Source: Crenobacter cavernae | Lineage (GTDB): Bacteria > Pseudomonadota > Gammaproteobacteria > Burkholderiales > Chromobacteriaceae | DNA: 64,000 nucleotides | Reading direction: 5' to 3' | Assembly: GCF_003355495.1 (NCBI RefSeq) | Contig: NZ_CP031337.1 | Coordinates: forward strand, 186,001 to 250,000 | Part shown: positions 26,606 to 36,165 of the stretch, in pieces | How the letters are laid out: each line of letters opens with the position of its first letter | Numbering within the stretch: the first letter of the stretch is position 1 | Program-made: the position numbers and the translations under genes | Notes under the pieces: generated by a model | What the model was told of the DNA's origin: nothing | The model's input: the letters and a program-made list of their open reading frames with translations, nothing else | Database searches by the model: none

Positions 26606-27799
26606 TCACAGAATCGAACGCAGCACGGCCCTCAACATGTCCGCCATCTTCTCGATCTCGTCCTCGCCGACGTTCAGCGCCGGCATAAAGCGCAACAGGT
26701 CAGGCCGCGGCGCGTTCAGCAGCAATCCCTCCGGCGCGAACTCGCGCGCCTTTTCGACGATCTGAGGGCCGATGTCGCGTCCCAGCTTCAGCGCGCGGAG
26801 CAAACCGACTCCCCGCTCGCCCTCGAAGCCGAACTCTTCCGACAGCGTCAGCAGTCGATCGCGCAGCACGTCGCCGAGCCGCACGACGTTTTCGAGAAAG
26901 CCCGGCGCGCTCAGCTCGCCGAACACCACGAGGCCCGCCGCGGTCATCAACGGGTTGCCGTTGTAGGTGCCGCCCTGCTCGCCCGGCTCGAACACCGACA
27001 CCTCGTCGCGGCACAGGAGCGCCGCCAGCGGCACGCCGCCGCCGATGCCCTTGCCGAGCGTCATGATGTCGGGTTCGATTCCGGCGTACTGGTGCGCGAA
27101 CAGTCGGCCGGTGCGGCCGCAGCCGGTCTGCACCTCGTCTGCGATCAACAGCAGCCCGCGCTGCCGCGTCAGTTCGCGCAACTCCCTCAGAAAATCATCC
27201 GTCGCCGGGATCACGCCGGCCTCGCCTTGGATCGGCTCGAGCATCACCGCGATGGTGTCGTCGTTTATCAGCGCCTTCACCGATTCGATGTCGTTGAAGC
27301 GCGCTTTCTTGAAGCCCAGGACCTGCGGCGCGAACATCGTGTCCCAACCGGGTTTGCCGCTCGCCGACATGGTCGCCAGCGTACGGCCGTGAAAGCCGTT
27401 GTCGAAGGTGACGATCTCGAAGCGCGCTGCGCCATCGGCGCGCGGATGCAGTCGCCCCCATTTGCGCGCGAGCTTGATCGCGCCCTCGTTCGCCTCGGCG
27501 CCGCTGTTGGCGAAGAATACCTTGTCGAAGGCGCTGTGGCGGCACAGCGCGTCGGCCAGAAGAATCATCGGCTCGGTGTAGAACGCCGGGCTCGGGTTGA
27601 TCAGCTTTTCGGCCTGCTCGGAAATCGCGCGCACCAGCGCCGGGGGCGAGTGGCCGAGGCCGTTCACCGCCCAGCCCTGCACGAAGTCGAGGTAGCGCTT
27701 GCCTCGCGTGTCGACCAGCCATGAGCCCTGGCCGTGGCTGAAAACGATGTCGGGGCGGTGGGCGATAGGCATCAGCGCGTGGATGGGCAGGTCTTGCAT
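26606..27799 (-). CDS. argD: Acetylornithine (or succinyldiaminopimelate) aminotransferase
   Basis: PLP-dependent class-III aminotransferase of arginine biosynthesis, 397 residues. It converts N-acetylglutamate semialdehyde to N-acetylornithine; many members also serve lysine synthesis. Present are NSGAEANEGAIKLARKW, the LIADEVQTGCGRTG motif and the PLP-lysine motif TLGKGIGGG. The start codon ATG 27799 is preceded by an intrinsic terminator on the same strand, with only about 20 bases between the T run and the start. Expression must therefore depend on readthrough from the promoter at 27966-27994. Confidence 0.88.
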   Translation of the reverse strand: MQDLPIHALMPIAHRPDIVFSHGQGSWLVDTRGKRYLDFVQGWAVNGLGHSPPALVRAISEQAEKLINPSPAFYTEPMILLADALCRHSAFDKVFFANSGAEANEGAIKLARKWGRLHPRADGAARFEIVTFDNGFHGRTLATMSASGKPGWDTMFAPQVLGFKKARFNDIESVKALINDDTIAVMLEPIQGEAGVIPATDDFLRELRELTRQRGLLLIADEVQTGCGRTGRLFAHQYAGIEPDIMTLGKGIGGGVPLAALLCRDEVSVFEPGEQGGTYNGNPLMTAAGLVVFGELSAPGFLENVVRLGDVLRDRLLTLSEEFGFEGERGVGLLRALKLGRDIGPQIVEKAREFAPEGLLLNAPRPDLLRFMPALNVGEDEIEKMADMLRAVLRSIL

Positions 27800-27815
27800 G
27801 GTTCACTCCATAGCG

Positions 27816-27855
27816 ACAAAAAAAAACAGGCCACGGGGGGTGCCCGTGGCCTGTT
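27816..27855 (-). terminator. Intrinsic terminator/attenuator immediately upstream of argD
   Basis: 13-bp stem (27825-27837 with 27843-27855), 5-nt loop. A run of about nine T in the argD direction lies about 20 bases before the argD ATG. Its place between promoter and gene points to regulated premature termination. Confidence 0.85.
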
Positions 27856-27874
27856 AGGAAGAAGGGTCGACGTG

Positions 27875-27958
27875 TCAGCGTCGCCCAGCCCGAACCGCGC
27901 GGCATCCCGGTGGAGGCGGCGTGAATCGGCGTCGGAGCGAAAGCGGCTGAGAGGTCAT
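27875..27958 (-). CDS. Candidate arginine-rich leader peptide of argD
   Basis: A 27-codon ORF whose ATG lies within a base or two of the predicted transcription start, so it would be leaderless. It contains seven arginine codons (residues 9-11, 20, 23, 26, 27), three of them CGA, and a four-proline run. It ends just before the terminator upstream of argD. The layout promoter / Arg-rich ORF / terminator / arginine gene is that of an amino-acid attenuator. I could not define an antiterminator, and arginine codons are common by chance in GC-rich DNA. Confidence 0.45.
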   Translation of the reverse strand: MTSQPLSLRRRFTPPPPGCRAVRAGRR

Positions 27959-27965
27959 GACAAAA

Positions 27966-27994
27966 AGATAATTGATCATCGCACCGGCTGTCAA
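27966..27994 (-). promoter_or_regulatory. Sigma-70 promoter for argD
   Basis: Consensus -35 TTGACA (27989-27994), 17-base spacer, -10 TTATCT (27966-27971). The start would fall at about 27959, next to the leader ATG. Confidence 0.75.
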
Positions 27995-28091
27995 AACCCG
28001 GCGTGCGAGAGTGCAAGGTTGGCCGAGCCTAGACCAGCGCAGCGCTCGGCCAGGCTTGCGACCCCATCACGGTAAATCGTCGATCGCCAAC

Positions 28092-28119
28092 AAAAAACGC
28101 CCCGGCTTCCGGGGCGTTT
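28092..28119 (-). terminator. Terminator of the sucCD end of the TCA cluster
   Basis: 11-bp stem (28095-28105 with 28109-28119), 3-nt loop, six T in the sucD direction. It lies 24 bases after sucD. Confidence 0.9.
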
Positions 28120-28142
28120 CGTCTCGGGCAAAGCCTGGCCGA

Positions 28143-29030
<888 letters not shown>

Positions 29031-29060
29031 TGTTTGAGGCTCCTATCAGTGCGGGGCGGA

Positions 29061-30230
29061 TCAGGCTTTGGCCAAGGACGCGACCACCTTCTGGGCGGCG
29101 TCGGCGAGGCCTTCGGCGGAGGTCAGTTTCAGGCCGGACTCGTTCAAGAGCTGGGCGCCCAGTTCGGCGTTGTTGCCCTCGAGACGCACCACCACCGGCA
29201 CGGTCACGTTCACTTCCTTCACGGCGGCGATGATCGCCTCGGCGATCATGTCGCAGCGGACGATGCCGCCGAAGATGTTGATCAGCACCGCTTCGACGCT
29301 CGGGTCGGCCAGGATCAGCTTGAACGCTTCGATCACGCGCTCCTTGGTCGCGCCGCCGCCGACGTCGAGGAAGTTGGCCGGCTGGCCGCCGTAGAGCTTG
29401 ATGATGTCCATCGTCGCCATCGCGAGGCCGGCGCCGTTCACCATGCAGCCGATGTTGCCTTCGAGCGCGACGTAGTTGAGGTCGAATTCCGACGCCTTCA
29501 GCTCGCGCTCGTTTTCCTGCGACTTGTCGCGCAGCGCGGCGATCTGCGGCAGGCGGTACAGCGCGTTCGAGTCGATGCCGATCTTGGCGTCGACGCAGGC
29601 GAGCGAACCGTCGCCGCGCACGGCCAGCGGGTTGATCTCGAACAGCGCGAAATCGTTCTCGATGAAGGCATCGTAGGCGCCGAGCATCAACTGGGTGAAC
29701 TGCTTGACCTGGTCGCCCTTAAGATTCAGCGCAAAAGCGACTTCGCGCGCCTGGCAAGGCTGCATGCCGACCAGCGGGTCTACGGTGACCTTCAGGATCT
29801 TTTCCGGGGTCTCTTCGGCGACCTTCTCGATCTCGACGCCGCCTTCGGTCGACGCCATGAAGGTCACGCGACGGGTGCCGCGGTCGACGACGGCGCCCAG
29901 GTACAGCTCGCGCTCGACCGGGTACATGTCTTCGCACACCAGCACCGAGTTCACCGGCTGGCCGTTGGCGTCGGTCTGGTAGGTCACGAGATTCGTGCCG
30001 ATCAGGCTCTTGGCGAGTTCGGCGGCTTCTTCGCGGCTTTTCACCACTTTCACGCCACCGGCCTTGCCACGGCCACCGGCGTGGACCTGAGCTTTTACGA
30101 CGGCGAACTTGCCGCCGAGCGAATCATAGGCAGCAGCGGCTTCTTCCGGGCTCGAGGCCAGGACGCCCTGTTGCACCGGCAGGCCGTACTTGGCCAGAAG
30201 CGCTTTTGCTTGGTATTCGTGCAGGTTCAT
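29061..30230 (-). CDS. sucC: Succinyl-CoA synthetase subunit beta
   Basis: Beta chain with N-terminal ATP-grasp domain (MNLHEYQAKALLAKYGLPV) and C-terminal ligase domain (NIFGGIVRCDMIA); 389 residues, the typical length. Its ATG has a GAGGAAAA Shine-Dalgarno. The gap to lpd (72 bases) holds a GC-rich hairpin without a T tail. Confidence 0.97.
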   Translation of the reverse strand: MNLHEYQAKALLAKYGLPVQQGVLASSPEEAAAAYDSLGGKFAVVKAQVHAGGRGKAGGVKVVKSREEAAELAKSLIGTNLVTYQTDANGQPVNSVLVCEDMYPVERELYLGAVVDRGTRRVTFMASTEGGVEIEKVAEETPEKILKVTVDPLVGMQPCQAREVAFALNLKGDQVKQFTQLMLGAYDAFIENDFALFEINPLAVRGDGSLACVDAKIGIDSNALYRLPQIAALRDKSQENERELKASEFDLNYVALEGNIGCMVNGAGLAMATMDIIKLYGGQPANFLDVGGGATKERVIEAFKLILADPSVEAVLINIFGGIVRCDMIAEAIIAAVKEVNVTVPVVVRLEGNNAELGAQLLNESGLKLTSAEGLADAAQKVVASLAKA

Positions 30231-30302
30231 GTGTTTTTCCTCACTGAGTGGGAAGGAGGGTCAAAGGCGGGCCCGGGTACGGCCCGCCCGATTCTCATGG
30301 GA

Positions 30303-31736
30303 TCAGCCGTGCAGCGCGCGCTTGTCGGCAGCGAGCGCCGCCTCGTGCACGACTTCGGACAGGCTCGGGTGGGCGTGGACGATGCGCGCGAGGTCTTCGC
30401 TGGCCGCCTTGAACTCCATCGCCACGACGCCCTCGGTCACGAGCTCGGACACCATCGGGCCGATCATGTGCAGGCCGAGGATGCGGTCGGTCTTGGCGTC
30501 GGCCAAAATCTTCACCGTGCCCTGCGCATGGCCGAGGCCGAGCGCGCGGCCGTTGGCGGCGAAGCCCGACGTGCCCTTCTTGTACTCGACGCCTTCGGCC
30601 TTCAGCTGCTCTTCGGTCTTGCCGACCCAGGCGATCTCCGGGCTGGTGTAGATCACCCACGGGATCACGCCGAAGTCGACGTGCGGCTTCTGGCCGGCGA
30701 TGCGCTCGGCGACCGCGACGCCCTCTTCGGACGCCTTGTGCGCCAACATCGGGCCGCGCACCACGTCGCCGATCGCCCACACGTTCGGCAGGTTGGTGTG
30801 GCAGTGGTCGTCCACCACCACGAAGCCGCGCTCGTCGACCTGCAGGCCGACCGCTTCGGCGCCAAGGCCCTGAGTGTTCGGCAGGCGGCCGATCGACACG
30901 ATCAGCTTGTCGAATTCTGCGATCTTGGCTTCGCCGTTCAGCTCGTAGGCAACAGAAACACTATTGTCGCCGGTCTTGATCTCGCCGATCTTCACACCGA
31001 GCTGGATGTTAAGGCCGGTATCACGGGTCAGCGTCTTGAACGCTTCCTTGGCGATCTGCTGGTCGGCGGCGGCGAGGAAGGTCGGCATCGCCTCGAGGAT
31101 GGTCACATCACTGCCCAGGCGCTTCCATACCGACCCCATTTCCAGGCCGATCACGCCGGCGCCGATCACGCCGAGGCGCTTCGGGGTGGCGGTCAGAGCC
31201 AGCGCGCCCGCGTTGTCGAGCACCAGCTGGTTGTCGATCGCCACGCCCGGCAGCGGACGCGGGCTCGAACCGGTGGCGATGATCACGTGGCTCGCTTCGA
31301 GCGTGTCTACGACGGCGCCGTTTTCGCTGACCTCGATCACCCACTTCTCGCCCTGACGGCCCTTCAGCGCGCCCAGGCCGTGGACGTTGGCGACCTTGTT
31401 CTTCTTGAACAGGAAGGCGATGCCGCCGGCGTTCTTGGTGATGATGCCGTCCTTGCGCTCGAGCATCGCGGCGACGTCCATCTTCGCGTTATCGACGGTG
31501 ATGCCGTGCTTCGCGAAGTCGTGCTGGACCGCGTGGAAGTTTTCCGACGACTGCAGCAGCGCCTTCGACGGAATGCAGCCGACGTTCAGGCAGGTGCCGC
31601 CGAGGCTGGGCTTGCCTTCCGGGCTCTTGTAGGCGTCGACGCAGGCGGTGTTGAAACCGAGCTGGGCGGCGCGGATGGCGGCTACATAACCCCCGGGGCC
31701 GCCGCCGATGACGACGACGTCGAACTGTTGGCTCAT
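30303..31736 (-). CDS. lpdA: Dihydrolipoyl dehydrogenase (E3)
   Basis: FAD enzyme that reoxidises dihydrolipoamide of the 2-oxoglutarate dehydrogenase complex; 477 residues. Present are the FAD site VVVIGGGPGGYVAAIRAAQLG, redox-active GGTCLNVGCIPSK, the NAD site GAGVIGLEMGSVW, and the C-terminal His/Glu pair region HAHPSLSE. ATG 31736 is chosen; the frame extends further upstream but the family N-terminus begins here. It lies between sucB and sucC. Confidence 0.96.
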   Translation of the reverse strand: MSQQFDVVVIGGGPGGYVAAIRAAQLGFNTACVDAYKSPEGKPSLGGTCLNVGCIPSKALLQSSENFHAVQHDFAKHGITVDNAKMDVAAMLERKDGIITKNAGGIAFLFKKNKVANVHGLGALKGRQGEKWVIEVSENGAVVDTLEASHVIIATGSSPRPLPGVAIDNQLVLDNAGALALTATPKRLGVIGAGVIGLEMGSVWKRLGSDVTILEAMPTFLAAADQQIAKEAFKTLTRDTGLNIQLGVKIGEIKTGDNSVSVAYELNGEAKIAEFDKLIVSIGRLPNTQGLGAEAVGLQVDERGFVVVDDHCHTNLPNVWAIGDVVRGPMLAHKASEEGVAVAERIAGQKPHVDFGVIPWVIYTSPEIAWVGKTEEQLKAEGVEYKKGTSGFAANGRALGLGHAQGTVKILADAKTDRILGLHMIGPMVSELVTEGVVAMEFKAASEDLARIVHAHPSLSEVVHEAALAADKRALHG

Positions 31737-31792
31737 GATGCTCCCTTTCGCCATGCGGACGGGATCGCCGCCCGGGCGTTGGATGGTTTGAA

Positions 31793-31821
31793 CAAGGTTG
31801 GCCGAGCCTCGGCCAACCTTG
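31793..31821. repeat. Inverted pair of TTGGCCGAG repeats between sucB and lpd
   Basis: 14-bp perfect arms CAAGGTTGGCCGAG (31793-31806) and CTCGGCCAACCTTG (31808-31821) with a one-base centre. No T run follows in either direction, so it is a hairpin or cruciform rather than a classic terminator. Confidence 0.9.
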
Positions 31822-31876
31822 CCGTCTGGGTCACGATCTAGACAAACGATAGACGCGCAGGATGACAATATCCCGC

Positions 31877-33166
31877 TTACAGATCGAGGATCAGGCGAGC
31901 CGGGTCTTCCAGCAGGTCCTTCATGGCGACGAGCGCCAGCACCGCCTCGCGGCCGTCGATGATGCGGTGGTCGTACGACAGCGCCAGGTACATCATCGGG
32001 CGCACCACGACCTGGCCGTTTTCGACCACGGCGCGCTCCTTGGTCGCGTGCATGCCGAGGATGGCCGACTGCGGCGGGTTGATGATGGGCGTCGACAGCA
32101 TCGAGCCGAAGGTGCCGCCGTTGGTGATCGAGAAGGTGCCGCCGGTCAGGTCCTCGAGCGCGAGCTTGCCGTCGCGCGCCTTCACCGCGAAGTCGGCGAT
32201 CTGCTTCTCGATCTCGGCGATCGACAGCTGGTCGGCGTTGCGCAGGATCGGCACCACCAGGCCGCGCGGGCTGCCGACGGCGATGCCGATGTCGAAGTAG
32301 CCGTGGTAGACGATGTCGTTACCGTCGACCGACGCGTTCACCACCGGGAAGCGCTTCAGCGCGGCGACCGCGGCCTTCACGAAGAAGGACATGAAGCCCA
32401 GCTTCACGCCGTGCTCCTTCTCGAACTTGTCCTTGTACTTCGCGCGCAGGTCCATCACCGGCTTCATGTTCACTTCGTTGAAGGTGGTGAGGATGGCGTT
32501 GGTCTGCTGCGACATCACCAGGCGCTCGGCGACGCGCTGACGCAGACGCGACATCGGCACGCGCTGTTCCGGCCGGTCGGCCAGCACGCGGTTGACGTCG
32601 ACCGCGGCCGGCGTCGACGCGAGCGCGACGACTTTGGCGGCGGACGGGGCCACGACCGGACCGGCCGGCGCGGCGGCCGGTTTGGCGGCGGCGGCCAGCA
32701 CGTCTTCCTTCAGCACGCGGTCGCCACGGCCGGAGCCGGCAACGTCGGCGAGCTTGACGCCGGTCTCGGCGGCGAGCTTGGCCGCTGCCGGCATCGCCAC
32801 CGTCTCTCCCTCGGGGCGCGGAGCCACCGCGGTGCCGAAGCCGATGGCGCTGGCCGGCACACCGGCTTCCGCCGCCGCGGCCTTCACGGCCATCTCGTTC
32901 GCCGCCTGCGCGCTCACGCCCGGCTTGGCTTCGGTATCGATCTGCGCGATCAGCTGGTTGCTGACCACGGTGGTGCCGTCGGCTTCGACGATCTTCACGA
33001 TCACGCCGGCCAGCGGTGCCGGCAACTCGAGCACCACCTTGTCGGTTTCCAGGTCGATCAGGTTTTCGTCGCGTTCGACGAACTCGCCCACCTTCTTGTG
33101 CCAGGTCATCAGCGTGGCTTCAGACACCGATTCCGGGAGTTGCGGGACTTTGACTTCGATCAGCAT
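31877..33166 (-). CDS. sucB: 2-oxoglutarate dehydrogenase E2, dihydrolipoyl succinyltransferase
   Basis: Core of the 2-oxoglutarate dehydrogenase complex, 429 residues. Order: lipoyl domain with lipoyl-lysine in DLETDKVVLE, Ala/Pro-rich linker, peripheral-subunit-binding domain (about 125-160), second linker, and catalytic acyltransferase domain ending in SYDHRIIDGREAV (active His). ATG 33166 (MLIEVKVP) has GGAG upstream and is preferred to the longer frame. Confidence 0.96.
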   Translation of the reverse strand: MLIEVKVPQLPESVSEATLMTWHKKVGEFVERDENLIDLETDKVVLELPAPLAGVIVKIVEADGTTVVSNQLIAQIDTEAKPGVSAQAANEMAVKAAAAEAGVPASAIGFGTAVAPRPEGETVAMPAAAKLAAETGVKLADVAGSGRGDRVLKEDVLAAAAKPAAAPAGPVVAPSAAKVVALASTPAAVDVNRVLADRPEQRVPMSRLRQRVAERLVMSQQTNAILTTFNEVNMKPVMDLRAKYKDKFEKEHGVKLGFMSFFVKAAVAALKRFPVVNASVDGNDIVYHGYFDIGIAVGSPRGLVVPILRNADQLSIAEIEKQIADFAVKARDGKLALEDLTGGTFSITNGGTFGSMLSTPIINPPQSAILGMHATKERAVVENGQVVVRPMMYLALSYDHRIIDGREAVLALVAMKDLLEDPARLILDL

Positions 33167-33193
33167 TTTTTTCTCCGTTACGGATGCGGGCAC

Positions 33194-36022
33194 TTATTTG
33201 GCGAGGTTCATGGCTTCTTCGACGAAAGCCTTCAGCTGGGACACATGCTTGCTCATGTAACCGACGGCCGGCGACGCCGACGACGGACGGCCGGCGAATG
33301 ACAGCGTCTGTTTGGCCGACAGCAGGCCTTCGAGGCGGTGGCGGATCTGGAACCACGCGCCCTGGTTCTTCGGCTCTTCCTGCACCCACATCACCTCTTT
33401 CACCTGGGTGTAGCGGGCGAGCTCGGCGGCCAGCTGTTCGGTCGGGAACGGGTAGAGCTGCTCGATGCGCACGACGGCGATCTCGTCTTCGACACCGCGT
33501 TCCTTGCGGCCATTGACGAGGTCGTAGTAGATCTGGCCGGCGCAGAGCACGACGCGCTTGACCTTCTTGGCGTCGCTGATGCCGGCGTCGCCGATCACCG
33601 GGCGGAAACCGCCGCTGGCGAACGCGTCGATCGGGCTCATCGAGTCCTTATAGCGCAACAGGCGCTTGCTCATCAGGATGATCAGCGGCTTGCGGAACGG
33701 GCGCAGCATCTGGCGGCGCAGCACGTGGAACATCTGCGCGGCTTCGGACGGCATCACCACCTGCATATTGTGCTCGGCGCACAGCTGCAGCCAGCGCTCC
33801 GGGCGGGCGGACGAGTGCTCCGGCCCCTGGCCGTCGTAGCCGTGCGGCAACAGCAGCGTCAGGCCCGACAGGCGGCCCCACTTGGTCTCGCCCGACGAGA
33901 TGAACTGGTCGATCGCGACCTGCGCGCCGTTGACGAAGTCGCCGAACTGCGCTTCCCAGATCACCAGCTGGTCCGGCGCCGAGCAGGCGAAGCCGTACTC
34001 GTAGGCCAGCACCGCTTCCTCGTTGAGGATAGAGTCGACCACCAGGAACTCGCCCTGGTTGTCCGACATATTGCGCAGCGGCACGTAGGCGCCCGCGTCC
34101 CACTTCTCGCGGTTCTGGTCGTGCACGACCGCGTGGCGGTGGCTGAAGGTGCCGCGGCCCGAGTCTTCACCCGACAGGCGCACGCCGAAGCCGTTGGTCA
34201 CCAGGCTGGCGTACGCCAGCGTCTCGGCCATGCCCCAGTCGGCGTCCTGGGAGCCTTCCGCCATCGCACGGCGGGCGTTCAGGATCTTCTGCACCGTCGG
34301 GTGCGGCTTGAAGCCTTCCGGCACGGTGGTGAACTTCTCGGTCAGGCGCTGGATGTCGGCCTGCGGCAGCGTGGTGTCGACCGGATGCGCCCAGTGGGTA
34401 CCCAGATACGGCGTCCAGTCGACCGCGTGTTCGCGGCGGTAATTGGTCAGCACGGTCTGCTCGACGTGCTCGCCCTTGTCGAGCGCGTCGCGGTAGGCGC
34501 GGATCTGCCCTTCGGCCTCCTCGGCCTTCAGAACGCCCTCGGCGACCAGGCGCTCGGAGTACAGCGCGCGCACGCCCGGATGCTTGGCGATCTTCTTGTA
34601 CATCATCGGCTGGGTCAGGAAGGGGTCGTCGCCCTCGTTGTGACCGAGCTTGCGGTAGCAGACGAGGTCGATCACCACGTCCTTCTTGAACGTCATGCGG
34701 TAGTCGAGCGCCGCCTGCATCACGTAGCACACCGCTTCCGGATCGTCGCCGTTCACGTGGAAGATCGGCGCCTCGATCATCTTGGCGATGTCGGTGCAGT
34801 AGATCGTCGAGCGCATGTCGCGCGTATCCGAGGTGGTGAAGCCGACCTGGTTGTTGATGACGATGTGCACCGTCCCGCCGGTACCGTAACCGCGCGTCTG
34901 CGACAGGTTGAACGTGCCCTGGTTGACGCCGAGGCCGGCGAAGGCCGCGTCGCCGTGGATCAGCACCGGCAGCACCTGCTTGCGCTCGGTGTCGTTACGG
35001 CGCTGCTGGCGCGCGCGCACCGAGCCCTCGACCACCGGGTTGACGATCTCGAGGTGCGACGGGTTGAACGCGAGCGACACGTGCACCGGGCCGGCCGCGG
35101 TCGGGATGTCGCTCGAGAAGCCCATGTGGTACTTCACGTCGCCCGACGGCAATTCGACCATCGGCTTGCCTTCGAACTCGGCGAACAGGTCGCGCGGCAG
35201 TTTGCCCAGCGTGTTCACCAGCACGTTCAGACGGCCGCGGTGCGCCATGCCGATGATGATTTCCTGTACGCCCTGCGCCGAGGAATGCTGGATCAGCGTG
35301 TCGAGCGCGGCGATCGTCGCCTCGCCGCCTTCGAGCGAGAAGCGCTTCTGGCCGACGTACTTGGTGTGCAGGTAGCGTTCGAGCGTCTCGGCGGCGGTGA
35401 TCTGCTTGAGGATGCGTCTCTTGGTGTCGACGTCGTAGCGCGGCATCGACAGGTCGGCCTCGAAGCGCTTTTGCACCCAGTGCTTCTCGGTCGAGTTGGT
35501 GATGTGCATGTACTCGAGACCGACGTTGCCGCAGTAGGTCTGCTTCAGGCGCGCGAGGATCTCGGACAGCGGCAGCTTCTGCGGGCCGATCAGCGAGCCG
35601 ACGTTGAACTGCACCGCCATGTCGGCGTCGGTCAGGCCGTGGGTGGCCGGGTCGAGCTCGACCAGCGTAGCCTGGTCCATGCGCTTGAGCGGGTCGAGGT
35701 TGGCGTGACGCGAACCGAGCACGCGGTAGGCCGAGATCAGCTTCAGCACCGACACCTGTTTCTGCATCGACGCCCACTCGGTGGCAGAGCTGACGCGCTG
35801 CCCCGCCCCGCCCTTCTTGGCGAGCTGGATGAAGGATTCCTGGATAGGCTGGTGCGGCACGTCGCGCTCGGCGGCGCCCGGCGCCTGCGAGAGCCTGTCG
35901 AAGTAGTCTCTCCACTCGGTCGGTACCGTGTTCGGATCGGCGAGGTACTGTTCGTACAGCTCCTCGATGAACGGCGCATTCCCACCGAATAGGTAGGAAT
36001 GGCTGACCATGGCTTGCATCAT
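33194..36022 (-). CDS. sucA: 2-oxoglutarate dehydrogenase E1 component
   Basis: Thiamine-diphosphate decarboxylase subunit of the 2-oxoglutarate dehydrogenase complex, 942 residues, the standard size. It shows the N-terminal YLFGGNAPFIEELYEQY segment, GMAHRGRLNVL, the ThDP-binding GDAAFAGLGVNQ ... NNQVGFTT region, and the C-terminal transketolase-like part. Two tandem ATGs (36022 and 36019) are possible; 36022 is better spaced from GAGG. It is coupled closely to sucB (27-base gap). Confidence 0.96.
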   Translation of the reverse strand: MMQAMVSHSYLFGGNAPFIEELYEQYLADPNTVPTEWRDYFDRLSQAPGAAERDVPHQPIQESFIQLAKKGGAGQRVSSATEWASMQKQVSVLKLISAYRVLGSRHANLDPLKRMDQATLVELDPATHGLTDADMAVQFNVGSLIGPQKLPLSEILARLKQTYCGNVGLEYMHITNSTEKHWVQKRFEADLSMPRYDVDTKRRILKQITAAETLERYLHTKYVGQKRFSLEGGEATIAALDTLIQHSSAQGVQEIIIGMAHRGRLNVLVNTLGKLPRDLFAEFEGKPMVELPSGDVKYHMGFSSDIPTAAGPVHVSLAFNPSHLEIVNPVVEGSVRARQQRRNDTERKQVLPVLIHGDAAFAGLGVNQGTFNLSQTRGYGTGGTVHIVINNQVGFTTSDTRDMRSTIYCTDIAKMIEAPIFHVNGDDPEAVCYVMQAALDYRMTFKKDVVIDLVCYRKLGHNEGDDPFLTQPMMYKKIAKHPGVRALYSERLVAEGVLKAEEAEGQIRAYRDALDKGEHVEQTVLTNYRREHAVDWTPYLGTHWAHPVDTTLPQADIQRLTEKFTTVPEGFKPHPTVQKILNARRAMAEGSQDADWGMAETLAYASLVTNGFGVRLSGEDSGRGTFSHRHAVVHDQNREKWDAGAYVPLRNMSDNQGEFLVVDSILNEEAVLAYEYGFACSAPDQLVIWEAQFGDFVNGAQVAIDQFISSGETKWGRLSGLTLLLPHGYDGQGPEHSSARPERWLQLCAEHNMQVVMPSEAAQMFHVLRRQMLRPFRKPLIILMSKRLLRYKDSMSPIDAFASGGFRPVIGDAGISDAKKVKRVVLCAGQIYYDLVNGRKERGVEDEIAVVRIEQLYPFPTEQLAAELARYTQVKEVMWVQEEPKNQGAWFQIRHRLEGLLSAKQTLSFAGRPSSASPAVGYMSKHVSQLKAFVEEAMNLAK

Positions 36023-36058
36023 TGTTCGGCCCCTCTGTCTCATGGGTGCGTGGCAAAA

Positions 36059-36100
36059 AGCGCTATGAACATGGGGCTTGTGGCCCCATCGTCATAACGC
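36059..36100. other. Imperfect long hairpin in the gltA-sucA gap
   Basis: Arms of about 17 bases (around 36059-36075 and 36084-36100) pair with three mismatches around a GC-rich top. There is no T tail. It sits beside the repeat pair at 36115-36155, and the two fill the gap between gltA and sucA. Confidence 0.6.
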
Positions 36101-36114
36101 CCTCTCGGGCGTGG

Positions 36115-36155
36115 CAAGGTTGGCCGAGGTCTTCGCTCAGGCTCGGCCAACCTTG
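36115..36155. repeat. Inverted pair of TTGGCCGAG repeats between gltA and sucA
   Basis: 14-bp perfect arms (36115-36128 and 36142-36155) around a 13-base loop. No T tail in either direction. Confidence 0.9.
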
Positions 36156-36165
36156 GCGGGACGGC

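Noticed and set aside
31821..31830. GCCGTCTG string, partial match to the Neisseria DUS
   Set aside because: Single partial occurrence; no sign that the classical DUS is used here.
33338..35992. 884-codon plus-strand ORF opposite sucA
   Set aside because: Antisense shadow of the intact sucA gene.
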